The translations under genes were made by a program, and so were the position numbers. The notes under the pieces are model-generated. The model did not search any database. It was not told the origin of the DNA and was given only the letters and a program-made list of their open reading frames with translations. Source: 2-02-FULL-43-11-A sp964477065 (GTDB lineage Bacteria; Patescibacteriota; Microgenomatia; UBA1406; HO2-37-13b). Taken from it: a DNA stretch of 48,968 nucleotides. This document shows, piece after piece, positions 7,491 to 15,408 of this stretch. The DNA is taken from positions 1 to 48,968 of the forward strand of contig CAYZCU010000003.1 of assembly GCA_964477065.1 (NCBI GenBank), read 5' to 3'. The stretch's first letter is position 1. The number at the start of each line of letters is the position of its first letter.

Positions 7491-8569
7491 ACACCATCAC
7501 GATCTACGACCCAAGTGCTCATGATACCATCGGAGCGTATCGAGGCGCTGGGCGCAACATCCAGGCTTTGAAAATTGCCCTGCCAGACACAGCTCGATTC
7601 ATAACTGACCTTTCTCAGGTTGCCCCAGATGATACGCTCTTGATTCCCCTCTGGAGACCTTTTGAGAAGCCCCTTTTGACGAAGCGCATTGCTCGCAAAC
7701 AAATGCTGTGGCTCTACGACGTGATTCCCTTGAAATACCCCGACCACTTTCCACCAGGCATTCGCGGGCGCTGGAGACTGTTTCAAAACACCCGCTGTTT
7801 AGACATCTATGACCTCATTCTGACCATTTCTGAGCATGCAAAACAGGATATTCATGACTATCTGGGCATTCCACTCAGTAAAATTCATGTTTTACCAAAC
7901 ACATCTGATCCTATTTATTTTGAAAAGGGGCGCGCGGGGACAAGCCGATCTGAGCTGGTACGTCGGTATGGTCTGCCCAAGGGAGACTATGCTATGTATG
8001 TCGGTGATACGAATTGGAATAAAAATCTCCCTCACCTCGCACAAGGAGTGATTGAGGCTGGTGTCACGTGCGTGTGTGTCGGCAAGGCGTTTGAGATCAT
8101 AAATGAACTGCGCCAACTGCCTCACGCCCAGCAGGAAAGTCGCATCGCAGCATTATCCCATTTCGAACATACGTCTTTTCGCCAGTTCATCCGCCTCGTT
8201 TTGCACGACGAGCACTTTATTTTTCCCGGATTTGTCGCTGACGAAGATCTCCCCTCACTTTATAAGCATGCCCAGTGCACTATCTTTGTCTCGTACGATG
8301 AAGGATATGGCTTGATTTTTCTTGAAGCTGCCACGCAAAAATGCCCGAGCGTCCTTGCAGATGTAGAGGTTTTTCACGAAACAGCCCAGCAGTCCGCCCT
8401 CTTTGCAGATCCCGATGATCCATCTGCGATCGCACGCCAGATCCGAGTACTATTTGACGACCGCAAGCGAGCCCGCCACCTCGGACAGGACGCGTACCAT
8501 CGCGCGAAGGCGAATAGTCCGACGGAGTTCCGAAAGTCCCTCGAGCTGGCGATGTCGAAACTTGGATAA
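7487..8569 (+). CDS. GT4-type glycosyltransferase
   Basis: 360 aa. A GT-B fold retaining glycosyltransferase: an N-terminal acceptor domain, then YAMYVGDTNWNKNLPHLAQGV opening the donor domain, and the GT4 signature DEGYGLIFLEAATQKCPSVLAD followed by FADPDDPSAIA. Likely adds a sugar to an envelope polysaccharide together with the GT2 enzyme upstream, with which it overlaps by 4 bp (ATGA at 7487). I chose this start over 7445 because the extra residues would lie inside the upstream gene and have no family counterpart. It converges with the dus gene, leaving 1 bp between stops. Confidence 0.88.
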   Translation: MNTITIYDPSAHDTIGAYRGAGRNIQALKIALPDTARFITDLSQVAPDDTLLIPLWRPFEKPLLTKRIARKQMLWLYDVIPLKYPDHFPPGIRGRWRLFQNTRCLDIYDLILTISEHAKQDIHDYLGIPLSKIHVLPNTSDPIYFEKGRAGTSRSELVRRYGLPKGDYAMYVGDTNWNKNLPHLAQGVIEAGVTCVCVGKAFEIINELRQLPHAQQESRIAALSHFEHTSFRQFIRLVLHDEHFIFPGFVADEDLPSLYKHAQCTIFVSYDEGYGLIFLEAATQKCPSVLADVEVFHETAQQSALFADPDDPSAIARQIRVLFDDRKRARHLGQDAYHRAKANSPTEFRKSLELAMSKLG

Positions 8570-8570
8570 G

Positions 8571-9596
8571 TTACTGGCCTTGCTTCAAGACATCCTGCAT
8601 CTCATCAAAACTTTTGCACCGCATCACCTCGTTGCGAAGCTCCCGAGCGCCATCAAACTCTCGAATGTACAGTGACACATATTTTTTGACCACGTTTGCA
8701 CGCTTACTCGCCGTTCCAAAAGCCACAGTCGCGCCCTCTTCCAGCGGATCTTGCACGTATGCAAGCGCCTCCTGCGCATCTCCCCATGTCTTTTCAAACA
8801 ATCGCACATGTTCCTGCAGAGCCTTAATCCTCTGATCAGGCGTAAATTCCAACCGCTCCTGCTCCGTCGCACAGGCCTGAATATCCTCCATCAACGCACG
8901 GCCGATCATGACGCCATCAACGCCGTACTGCTCCACCATCTCCAGCGCATGCGCGCGATTTTGAACATCTCCGTTGCCGATGATTATCACGTCTGGATTC
9001 AGCTTATTTCGCAGGTGCACGGCCTTGCCAATCTCATCCCAATGACAGGGGACTTTGGATTTTTCGTCAACGGTACGGCCGTGCACTGTGATAGCTGACA
9101 GTGGGAAACCAAGGAGAAAGCCAATCCATTCTTCCGTAGAAATATTTTTCACACCGATACGTGTTTTTACACTGACAGGAAGCCCCCCAGCACCATCAAG
9201 AACTGCGCGAATGATACTTTCCGCGTGTTCATGATTTTCAATAAGAGCACCACACAGGCCCTTGCTAACTATCTTGCGCTGCGGGCAGCCCATATTGATA
9301 TCCACACCATCAAAACCAAGTTCACGGACGTATTTCGCACCGTCGTAATAGTTTTGAGGACTATGCCCCCAAATTTGAGCGATAATTGGACGTTCGATTT
9401 TCGGATCAAATCGCAAACGATGAATCACCCGACTTCTTCCTTTTGAAAAAACACCATCAACATTCGTAAATTCAGTAAAAAAGATGTCGGGCTTGCCATA
9501 CTTTGCCAACATTTGACGAAAAACAGAATCCGTCACATCCTCCATCGGCGCTTGCACAACAAGAGGCTTTGGAAGGTCACGCCAAGGATTTTTCAT
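8571..9596 (-). CDS. tRNA-dihydrouridine synthase
   Basis: 341 aa flavoprotein that reduces uridines in tRNA D-loops. FMN TIM barrel: QAPMEDVTDSVFR at the N-terminus, VDINMGCPQRKIV with the probable catalytic Cys104, the KTRIGV and ITVHGRT strands, and the IIGNGDVQ and GVMIGRALM phosphate-binding segments. The C-terminal helical domain is complete. TATACT (9608-9603) is 6 nt before the ATG, directly next to CTAG array 4. The bacterial subfamily (A, B or C) cannot be set by eye. Confidence 0.92.
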   Translation of the reverse strand: MKNPWRDLPKPLVVQAPMEDVTDSVFRQMLAKYGKPDIFFTEFTNVDGVFSKGRSRVIHRLRFDPKIERPIIAQIWGHSPQNYYDGAKYVRELGFDGVDINMGCPQRKIVSKGLCGALIENHEHAESIIRAVLDGAGGLPVSVKTRIGVKNISTEEWIGFLLGFPLSAITVHGRTVDEKSKVPCHWDEIGKAVHLRNKLNPDVIIIGNGDVQNRAHALEMVEQYGVDGVMIGRALMEDIQACATEQERLEFTPDQRIKALQEHVRLFEKTWGDAQEALAYVQDPLEEGATVAFGTASKRANVVKKYVSLYIREFDGARELRNEVMRCKSFDEMQDVLKQGQ

Positions 9597-9612
9597 GTGG
9601 ATAGTATAGCAT

Positions 9613-9676
9613 GTAGAAATCTGGAGATCTAGAAACCTAGAAACCTAGAAATCTAGGAATCTGGGAATCTGGGAAT
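9613..9676. repeat. CTAG octamer array 4, upstream of dus
   Basis: Eight 8-bp units (GTAGAAAT, CTGGAGAT, CTAGAAAC twice, CTAGAAAT, CTAGGAAT, CTGGGAAT twice), all of the A-rich class. Read along the dus gene they are the T-rich class, so the orientation relative to the downstream promoter equals that at tyrS. Bases 9599-9624 are the exact reverse complement of 4600-4625. Confidence 0.88.
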
Positions 9677-9685
9677 CATGATTAT

Positions 9686-10450
9686 TCATATACCCATTGC
9701 CCGCTCCCACAGAGCATAGTCCTGCGCATGAAAATCCTTAAACTTTCTCACAAAGGCATCACTTAGATGATACTTTTTTCGATAGCCATGTGGTGACTCA
9801 TTGAACTTTTTCGCCCGCCGAACATCGCTCCTTCGACCACAAACGAGCTCTTCGAGCCGTTTCATAAATTCCTCAAGATGCTCAACTGTCCCAACCAGAT
9901 CAAAATCATCATACCTATACGAACCAATCGCTTGCGATTGATAATTTCTTATCTCAGGGCACATCGCAAACTCTTCAAAAGTCATCTCAACGAACTTATC
10001 ACTGCGAACTCTCCAATCCGTATCCTTTTTTCGCTCCATGAGATGATTATAATGAGATAACATGCGTGCCAACGGTTCTCTCAAGACAACGGTAAGAAAA
10101 GGATTGTCAACCCTCTTCCCAAATTGATCTGCACAAAAATGCCCATGTAATACGCGATAATCCGCCGGTAGATTTTCAAAAGAATAGAGTTTTTGACGTC
10201 TGGAGACGAGACGTCTATACAGTTCAAAAACTGCAAGGAAACCCTTATTTTCACCGAAGCGTTTCCTCAAAGGTTGGATCAAAGCATACGTCCACGGAAA
10301 AAGCATCTCTGAAGTTCGGCGAAAGACGTTCTGCGTGGGACTGTATGTATAAACATACTCAGGACCATAGAGGTCATTGAGAAAAGCGCGAAGCGATGTC
10401 CCCGCAGTCTTTTCGATATGCACACTTATGTGCTTACGTTGGTCTGGCAT
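9686..10450 (-). CDS. Sulfotransferase family protein
   Basis: 254 aa, resembling the carbohydrate sulfotransferase superfamily that moves sulfate from PAPS. HIEKTAGTSLR (residues 11-21) is the 5'-phosphosulfate loop (family HIPKTAGTS). VVLREPLARMLSHYNH is the 3'-phosphate site (family RDPxxRxxSxY). LHGHF and LVGTVEHLEEF are also typical of the family. No membrane segment is visible, so it probably acts in the cytoplasm on a glycan precursor, in keeping with the glycosyltransferases at 6.7-8.6 kb. TATACT is 6 nt before the ATG. Confidence 0.85.
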   Translation of the reverse strand: MPDQRKHISVHIEKTAGTSLRAFLNDLYGPEYVYTYSPTQNVFRRTSEMLFPWTYALIQPLRKRFGENKGFLAVFELYRRLVSRRQKLYSFENLPADYRVLHGHFCADQFGKRVDNPFLTVVLREPLARMLSHYNHLMERKKDTDWRVRSDKFVEMTFEEFAMCPEIRNYQSQAIGSYRYDDFDLVGTVEHLEEFMKRLEELVCGRRSDVRRAKKFNESPHGYRKKYHLSDAFVRKFKDFHAQDYALWERAMGI

Positions 10451-10486
10451 AGCACAAGTATATCTTCGATCATGAAATTTGCCAAG

Positions 10487-11065
10487 CTACTCGAACGGAT
10501 TTTTTTCAAACGTGAGCATGGGCGTTTCGTTATTGACCTGCTCACGCGTGATGCCATATTTTTGTGCATATTGGACAGCCACACCAGTGAAAAGAGCATT
10601 TTTATAGTCCAAACCCAGCTTCTCAACAGCATCAACAACAGCCTGTTCACTGCTCCCTTCGATCTCGATAAATGGCTCTAAATGAGGCCACTCATCAAGC
10701 ATAACATGCACATCATCAAGCTTCCAAATCTCACGATACCGCTCCTGATACGACTTTTGAACACAGCCGAGCCGAATCAAAAAATTGACTGCAACGTCAT
10801 AGTCATCAACAACTAGCTCATATTCCCGTTGCGTTTGCATCATGGATTCATCGCCCTCCTGCCACTTGACTGCCATCGTAACCGCATCTCCTTCATCACG
10901 CACCCGAGCAAATTCGAGAGCCGATGGATGTCCCTGCGGAAGGAAAAAGGCCGAGATTTTGTACAGCACTCGTTTCTTGATACACGTTCCACCGCATTCA
11001 AGAAGCCGAGCTCGGATTTCAGCGTGAGACGTATCGGGGAAGGTAGCTTCAAACTCGATGTTCAT
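10487..11065 (-). CDS. CYTH domain protein (CyaB/ThTPase-like)
   Basis: 192 aa. Single CYTH domain: the N-terminal NIEFEATF (variant of ExExK), basic and acidic strands such as EFARVRDEGDAVTMAVKW and REYELVVDDYD, then RYREIWKLDDVHVMLDEWPHLEPFIEIEG, the hallmark strand set of the triphosphate tunnel fold. Family members are class IV adenylate cyclases, thiamine triphosphatases or inorganic triphosphatases; the exact activity cannot be read. The final Lys of ExExK is not present (FEATF), so metal and phosphate binding may differ. Start ATG at 11065, 7 nt after TATAAT. Confidence 0.85.
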   Translation of the reverse strand: MNIEFEATFPDTSHAEIRARLLECGGTCIKKRVLYKISAFFLPQGHPSALEFARVRDEGDAVTMAVKWQEGDESMMQTQREYELVVDDYDVAVNFLIRLGCVQKSYQERYREIWKLDDVHVMLDEWPHLEPFIEIEGSSEQAVVDAVEKLGLDYKNALFTGVAVQYAQKYGITREQVNNETPMLTFEKNPFE

Positions 11066-11095
11066 CAAGGCAATTATACCTGATATAATACTCCC
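11066..11095. promoter_or_regulatory. Divergent promoters, CYTH gene and ychF
   Basis: The 30-bp gap between divergent ATGs holds TATAAT for the minus gene (11078-11073, 7 nt from ATG) and TATAAT for the plus gene (11084-11089, 6 nt from ATG). Both transcripts should be leaderless. Each -35 region would lie in or beyond the opposing gene's 5' end. Confidence 0.7.
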
Positions 11096-12187
11096 ATGCT
11101 TTCCGTAGGAATCGTCGGCCTGCCCAATGTCGGCAAATCAACCCTTTTCAACGCACTTCTCAAAAAGGAGTCCGCGCTTGCTGCCAACTACCCGTTTGCC
11201 ACCATCGACCCAAACGTCGGGATTGTCGATGTGCCAGACCCACGGCTTGCACCACTGGCAGACATCGTCAAAACAACAGTCATCGTGCCTGCAACGGTGG
11301 AATTTTATGATATCGCGGGACTTGTCCGCGGGGCTTCACAAGGGGAAGGTTTGGGCAACAAATTCCTCAGCCATATCCGCGAAACAGCGCTTATCTGCCA
11401 TGTCGTGCGTATGTTTGAGGATGGCGATATCATTCATGTTGAAGATACACCAGACCCTGTACGAGATATTCAAACCATCGAAACCGAGCTCATTTTAGCA
11501 GATCTTGCGACACTGACGAATAAAAAACAGCCCAAAGGCGCAGCCTCAAAAGAAGCCCTCTCTGAGTGGGAAACAGTACAATATCTCATCGAACACCTCA
11601 ACAAAGGCATCTCTGCTCGCATGCTGGGGCTCTTCAACGAGCAAACCGCCATACTCAAGAGCATGAATCTGCTCTCTCTCAAGCCTGTTTTGTATGTATT
11701 TAATGTCTCTGAGAATCAACTTCTCGATGCTCCTGCGACGGAAGCACGCATTTCGCAGGTTCTGCAGGAAGCAGGCGTATTCCCTGCCGATTTTATCTAT
11801 ATGAATGCCAAGCTCGAACAAGAGATTGTAGCTCTAGATCAGGCCGATCAAGCTGAATACATGAGCCAATTTGGCATCACCCAGCCAGGACTCGATCTCC
11901 TTATCCAAAAAGCCTACAGCCATCTCGGACTCATTTCATTTCTGACGGCAGGTGAAAAGGAAGTCCGCGCATGGACAATTCCCCTCGACTGTCCTGCACC
12001 TCAAGCTGCTGGCACGATCCACACTGATTTTGAAAAGAAATTCATCAAGGCAGAAATCGTCAAATATGATGACTTTATATCCACCCCAGGCTGGACCGCA
12101 AGCAAAGAACAAGGCAAGATGACTCTCGCTGGCAAAGACTATCTCATGCAAGATGGGGATGTGGTCGAATTCAAAGTCGGCGCGTAG
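11096..12187 (+). CDS. ychF: Ribosome-associated ATPase YchF (OLA1 family)
   Basis: 363 aa, the family's full length. G1 motif GLPNVGKST (8-16), switch region NYPFATIDPNVGIVDVPD, G3 region FYDIAGLVRGASQGEGLGNKFLSHIR, and a C-terminal TGS-like domain ending in TLAGKDYLMQDGDVVEFKVGA. YchF proteins prefer ATP, bind ribosomes and affect translation and stress responses. TATAAT lies 6 nt before the ATG. Confidence 0.95.
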   Translation: MLSVGIVGLPNVGKSTLFNALLKKESALAANYPFATIDPNVGIVDVPDPRLAPLADIVKTTVIVPATVEFYDIAGLVRGASQGEGLGNKFLSHIRETALICHVVRMFEDGDIIHVEDTPDPVRDIQTIETELILADLATLTNKKQPKGAASKEALSEWETVQYLIEHLNKGISARMLGLFNEQTAILKSMNLLSLKPVLYVFNVSENQLLDAPATEARISQVLQEAGVFPADFIYMNAKLEQEIVALDQADQAEYMSQFGITQPGLDLLIQKAYSHLGLISFLTAGEKEVRAWTIPLDCPAPQAAGTIHTDFEKKFIKAEIVKYDDFISTPGWTASKEQGKMTLAGKDYLMQDGDVVEFKVGA

Positions 12188-12209
12188 CCTCCAACAGTGT
12201 GTCCCAAAA

Positions 12210-12278
12210 AACGTGAATCTGTGTCATTTTCCGACCATATTCACGTTATTTGACGAAAAAACGTGAATATGGTATACT
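12210..12278 (+). promoter_or_regulatory. Inverted-repeat operator overlapping the fic promoter
   Basis: A perfect 13-bp inverted repeat, CCATATTCACGTT (12235-12247) and AACGTGAATATGG (12260-12272), ends immediately at the -10 box TATACT (12273-12278), with ATG 7 nt later. A third partial half-site AACGTGAATCTG is at 12210-12221. The position suggests a repressor site. The Fic protein, with a possible C-terminal winged helix, is the natural candidate repressor (inference). Confidence 0.7.
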
Positions 12279-12285
12279 TCTTCGT

Positions 12286-13176
12286 ATGTCAGTGCCCGAC
12301 TACACCCAATACAAAATAGCTCAACTCAAAACAACATTCGATCTTCTACGGCCAGGAAAAGACGCCTTGCTCAAAGTCCTTGATGATGCTGAAATTGCAG
12401 AAAGCGTCTATAACTCAAATGCTATCGAAAACTCGACTCTCACCCTACGAGAAACTGAAAAGATCCTTTTTGATGAAAAGCTATCCCGCGAAGTCGAACT
12501 TCGAGAAGTATATGAAGCAAAAAACCTCTCTGCCGTCTCCGGATATATTCGCACTTCTTTCCACGATGAACCACTTTCTCGCGCCCTTATTCTCAAACTT
12601 CATCATCTGCTCCTTTCACACATCGACGATGGGATAGCAGGCAGATTTCGCACTGATAAAGAATATGTTCGTGTGGGAAGCTACATAGCGCCTGCTCCTC
12701 AAGACATTGATCAAATGATCGATGCGCTTTTACTCGCGTATTATGTCGATAGTACAGCATATTTCATCGATTCGATTGCGCATTTTCACCTTAATTTTGA
12801 AAAAATTCACCCGTTTCTTGATGGTAATGGACGCATCGGACGAATTTTGATAAATCTTCAGTTATTTCAGCGTGGATATCCAGGAATCATAATTCGAGAT
12901 AAAGAAAAATATCTGTACTACGATGCATTTAAAACGTATACATTAAGCAAGAACACCAAATCCATGGAGCAGGTGCTTACTCGAGCGCTGATGGAATCTC
13001 TTCACAAACGCATCGCATACCTTACGTCTCAAGAGGTCGTGAGGTTGGCTGACTGGACAAAAATCAAGAATGTTTCCCTTTCAAAAATCCTAAACAAGGC
13101 GAAGCGCCAGTCTATTCCAGCATTTCGTGAAAATGGGGTATGGAAAATTGCTTCAGATTATATCCTCGAAGGATAA
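12286..13176 (+). CDS. Fic family protein with inhibitory helix
   Basis: 296 aa. The Fic core motif HPFLDGNGRIGR is intact (175-186), so AMP transfer, or another nucleotidyl or phosphoryl transfer to a protein hydroxyl, is plausible. An N-terminal SNAIEN (44-49) fits the [S/T]xxxE[G/N] inhibitory helix of self-inhibited class II Fic proteins. The last 60 residues (VRLADWTKIKNVSLSKILNKAKRQ and following) look like a helix-turn-helix. Start at 12286, not 12250, because the promoter and operator occupy the sequence between. It overlaps tatD tail to tail by 19 bp. Confidence 0.9.
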   Translation: MSVPDYTQYKIAQLKTTFDLLRPGKDALLKVLDDAEIAESVYNSNAIENSTLTLRETEKILFDEKLSREVELREVYEAKNLSAVSGYIRTSFHDEPLSRALILKLHHLLLSHIDDGIAGRFRTDKEYVRVGSYIAPAPQDIDQMIDALLLAYYVDSTAYFIDSIAHFHLNFEKIHPFLDGNGRIGRILINLQLFQRGYPGIIIRDKEKYLYYDAFKTYTLSKNTKSMEQVLTRALMESLHKRIAYLTSQEVVRLADWTKIKNVSLSKILNKAKRQSIPAFRENGVWKIASDYILEG

Positions 13177-14009
13177 TCGCCTATCCCAAATAACCGCTGT
13201 GCATTTTTCGTCGTGACCCGATCAACATCATCGGCACTGACACCCAGGAGCTCAGCCACCTTGTCACAAATGTATACCAAATGCTCGGGGGAGTTCGGAT
13301 ACTTTGCATGCTCACGAATAGGAGAGGGCGTGAGGAAAGGGGAGTCCGTCTCCAGAACTAACGTTTCCAACGGAACCTTGCGAATAAATTCCTGTTTCTT
13401 TTTGATAAAGGTCACATCCCCATCCACACCGATGTACATATCCCGCTCGACGGCAAACGTAATCAAGCGCTCGTCTGCTTCACAACAATGGATCACTATC
13501 CGGCCAGCCTGTGCGGGGGACCACTGGCGCTCCAAAACGGCCATCAAATCATCTGCTGATTCCCTGCTGTGGATAATCACAGCGAGGTTGAGGCGCTTTG
13601 CCAGCTCCAATTGCGCCTCAAAAAGCGCCACTTGCATATCAAATATATCTTGTCTGAAAGCCCCATACGTGCGAATAATCTGGTAGCGATCGAGGCCGAT
13701 TTCCCCAATCGCCACTACTCGATCGCAGGAGCGGGCGAGTGCCTCCAACTCCTCCACCTGCTCTGAGATCTCCCCTCTTAACGCATAGGTATCCCCCACC
13801 GACCATGAGAAAATTTCACCAGGGTGAATGCCGACCCCTGCAAAAACACCACTGTACTGTTTTGCACACGAAATAGCTCGCACAGACGAATCTAGATTTG
13901 TTCCCGGAACAATAATTTCCGCAATTCCCGCACGCCGACATGACGCAAGTACCTCGTCTACTCGCCCATCAAATTCAGGAAAATTGAGATGCGCATGTGT
14001 ATCAATCAT
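13158..14009 (-). CDS. TatD family metal-dependent hydrolase
   Basis: 283 aa amidohydrolase-type TIM barrel. Metal ligands: DTHAHLNFPEF at the N-terminus, GEIGLDRYQ, VIHSRESADD, IVIHCCEAD and LETDSPFLTP. Members are 3'-5' DNases/RNases or D-aminoacyl-tRNA deacylase-like enzymes; a housekeeping nuclease role in DNA repair is likely. About 20 residues longer than the E. coli homologue, with an extra piece near residue 70. TATACT 6 nt before the ATG shares a palindrome with the divergent rpiB promoter. Confidence 0.92.
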   Translation of the reverse strand: MIDTHAHLNFPEFDGRVDEVLASCRRAGIAEIIVPGTNLDSSVRAISCAKQYSGVFAGVGIHPGEIFSWSVGDTYALRGEISEQVEELEALARSCDRVVAIGEIGLDRYQIIRTYGAFRQDIFDMQVALFEAQLELAKRLNLAVIIHSRESADDLMAVLERQWSPAQAGRIVIHCCEADERLITFAVERDMYIGVDGDVTFIKKKQEFIRKVPLETLVLETDSPFLTPSPIREHAKYPNSPEHLVYICDKVAELLGVSADDVDRVTTKNAQRLFGIGDYPSRI

Positions 14010-14029
14010 GCGTATAGTATACTCGAAGT
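14010..14029. promoter_or_regulatory. Palindromic divergent promoter, tatD and rpiB
   Basis: Only 20 bp separate the two start codons. AGTATACT (14016-14023) is a perfect palindrome giving TATACT on both strands; the two -10 boxes overlap by 4 bp and each ends exactly 6 nt before its ATG. Both mRNAs should be leaderless, and polymerase can bind in only one direction at a time. Confidence 0.8.
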
Positions 14030-14470
14030 ATGCGTATCTTTATTGGGGCTGACCATCGAGGTTTTCAGCTCAAGCAATCCCTCATATCATGGCTTACGTC
14101 ATTGGGCCATGAGGTCGTCGATTGTGGAAATACTGCGCTGGATGAGGACGATGACTATGTCATCTACGCACAGGAGGTTGCCCGTCGGGTCGTAGCTGAA
14201 CCTGAATCGCGAGGGATAGCTATCTGTGGATCTGGTGTGGGCGTGACAATCGCATCTAATCGCACACGCGGTGTGCGATGCGGGCTCGCCATATCACCTG
14301 AGCAGGTTGAACATGCGCGAACACACGATCATATCAACATACTTGCCCTAGCTTCAGAATTCATGACTGACGATGTCATGCACTCATGCATTGAAACATT
14401 CCTCACCGCACAGCCCATCATGAGTGAGCGCTATCTGCATCGTAATATGATGCTGGATGAAGAAATTTAG
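14030..14470 (+). CDS. rpiB: Ribose-5-phosphate isomerase B
   Basis: 146 aa. RpiB/LacAB fold: GADHRG (6-11) with Asp8 and His9, and ICGSGVGVTIASN with the active-site Cys66. The NRTRGVRCGLA and HDHINILALAS segments bind phosphate and substrate. Interconverts ribose-5-P and ribulose-5-P in the non-oxidative pentose phosphate pathway. Ribulose-phosphate epimerase is encoded 230 bp downstream, so two steps of the pathway lie side by side. Start set by TATACT at 14018-14023. Confidence 0.94.
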   Translation: MRIFIGADHRGFQLKQSLISWLTSLGHEVVDCGNTALDEDDDYVIYAQEVARRVVAEPESRGIAICGSGVGVTIASNRTRGVRCGLAISPEQVEHARTHDHINILALASEFMTDDVMHSCIETFLTAQPIMSERYLHRNMMLDEEI

Positions 14471-14541
14471 CACCCAGGATGGTCTTGATCGTATAATCCA
14501 ACACCTTGAGTAACTCTCTTATTATGCTTTCGTAATGCTAT

Positions 14542-14661
14542 TTACTCCAATTCCTCAGGAGTAAAAGTCTCGCCGGGACCAAAATCCGTCCTTCCATCAG
14601 GTCGAAAAGGGCTCGTTTTCCTATCAAGCTTTAGTTCGCCTTTCTCATCTCCCATATTCAT
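14542..14661 (-). CDS. Possible 39-aa small protein
   Basis: Between rpiB and rpe an open frame on the minus strand encodes 39 aa beginning MNMGDEKGELKLDRKT and ending DFGPGETFTPEELE, an acidic, disordered-looking tail. A minus-strand TATACT (14689-14684) lies 22 nt upstream, sharing an AGTATACT palindrome with the rpe promoter. No Shine-Dalgarno is clear. Regular codon use and a sensible hydrophilic composition support it; the short length does not. Confidence 0.35.
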   Translation of the reverse strand: MNMGDEKGELKLDRKTSPFRPDGRTDFGPGETFTPEELE

Positions 14662-14697
14662 CAAAATGAACTTTTAATTTCCCAGTATACTACATAT

Positions 14698-15408
14698 ATG
14701 GATATCTACCCCTCATTTTTATGCACCTCAGCAGAAGAGCTCCTCCACCTCATCTTGCTGGCGGAGCATGTTTTTGACCACATCCAGATAGATATCGCTG
14801 ATGGGACATATACGCAGTCATCTACGTGCTCACTAGCTGACATAACACATCTGTGCAAGGAGACGCACTTCCAATCGACGTGCACTGTGGAAGTGCATCT
14901 CATGGTTGAGGACATCCAGCATCACATCCAACAGCTCACGCAACTCACCACCCATATCCCCATCTCGGAGGTGATCGTGCATCTGGAGCCGGCACTGCGG
15001 TGGACACGCGGACATGATGACCATCTACACGAACTTCTCCATACGCACTTCCCTTTTGCGTGTGGGGTTGCTGTCAGTCCTGAAATTACCATCCGAGAGC
15101 ATGCAAGCACATTGATGTATTTTGAATCAATTCAAATTATGACTGTACAGCCGGGCCGTCAAGGCACTAAGTTTTTACCACAGATGCTCAAGAAGATATC
15201 TCAGCTTCGTGATCTGGGATACAATGGGCGTATAATTCTTGATGGAGGCATTTCAGATATGACACTGCCAACGGTGCTCACACATACGCACTGGCCTGAT
15301 GCAATTTGTCCGGGGAGTTATTTTTCACATGATCCAGAACAGATGCGAGAAAACATGGAAAAACTGTACAAACAAATTACAACGGCAGAAGAAGCTCGTT
15401 TAGTTTGA
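14698..15408 (+). CDS. rpe: Ribulose-phosphate 3-epimerase, divergent
   Basis: 236 aa TIM barrel. Metal and catalytic positions are recognisable: HIQIDIADGTY (family HVDVMDGHF), VEVHLMVED (His of strand 3), MTVQPGRQGTKFLPQML (family MSVNPGFGGQ), ILDGGI (catalytic Asp). The phosphate-binding end reads CPGSYFSH rather than VAGSAIF. Interconverts ribulose-5-P and xylulose-5-P. High His content is unusual for the family. TATACT is 6 nt before the ATG. It overlaps the next, convergent gene by 9 bp. Confidence 0.85.
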   Translation: MDIYPSFLCTSAEELLHLILLAEHVFDHIQIDIADGTYTQSSTCSLADITHLCKETHFQSTCTVEVHLMVEDIQHHIQQLTQLTTHIPISEVIVHLEPALRWTRGHDDHLHELLHTHFPFACGVAVSPEITIREHASTLMYFESIQIMTVQPGRQGTKFLPQMLKKISQLRDLGYNGRIILDGGISDMTLPTVLTHTHWPDAICPGSYFSHDPEQMRENMEKLYKQITTAEEARLV

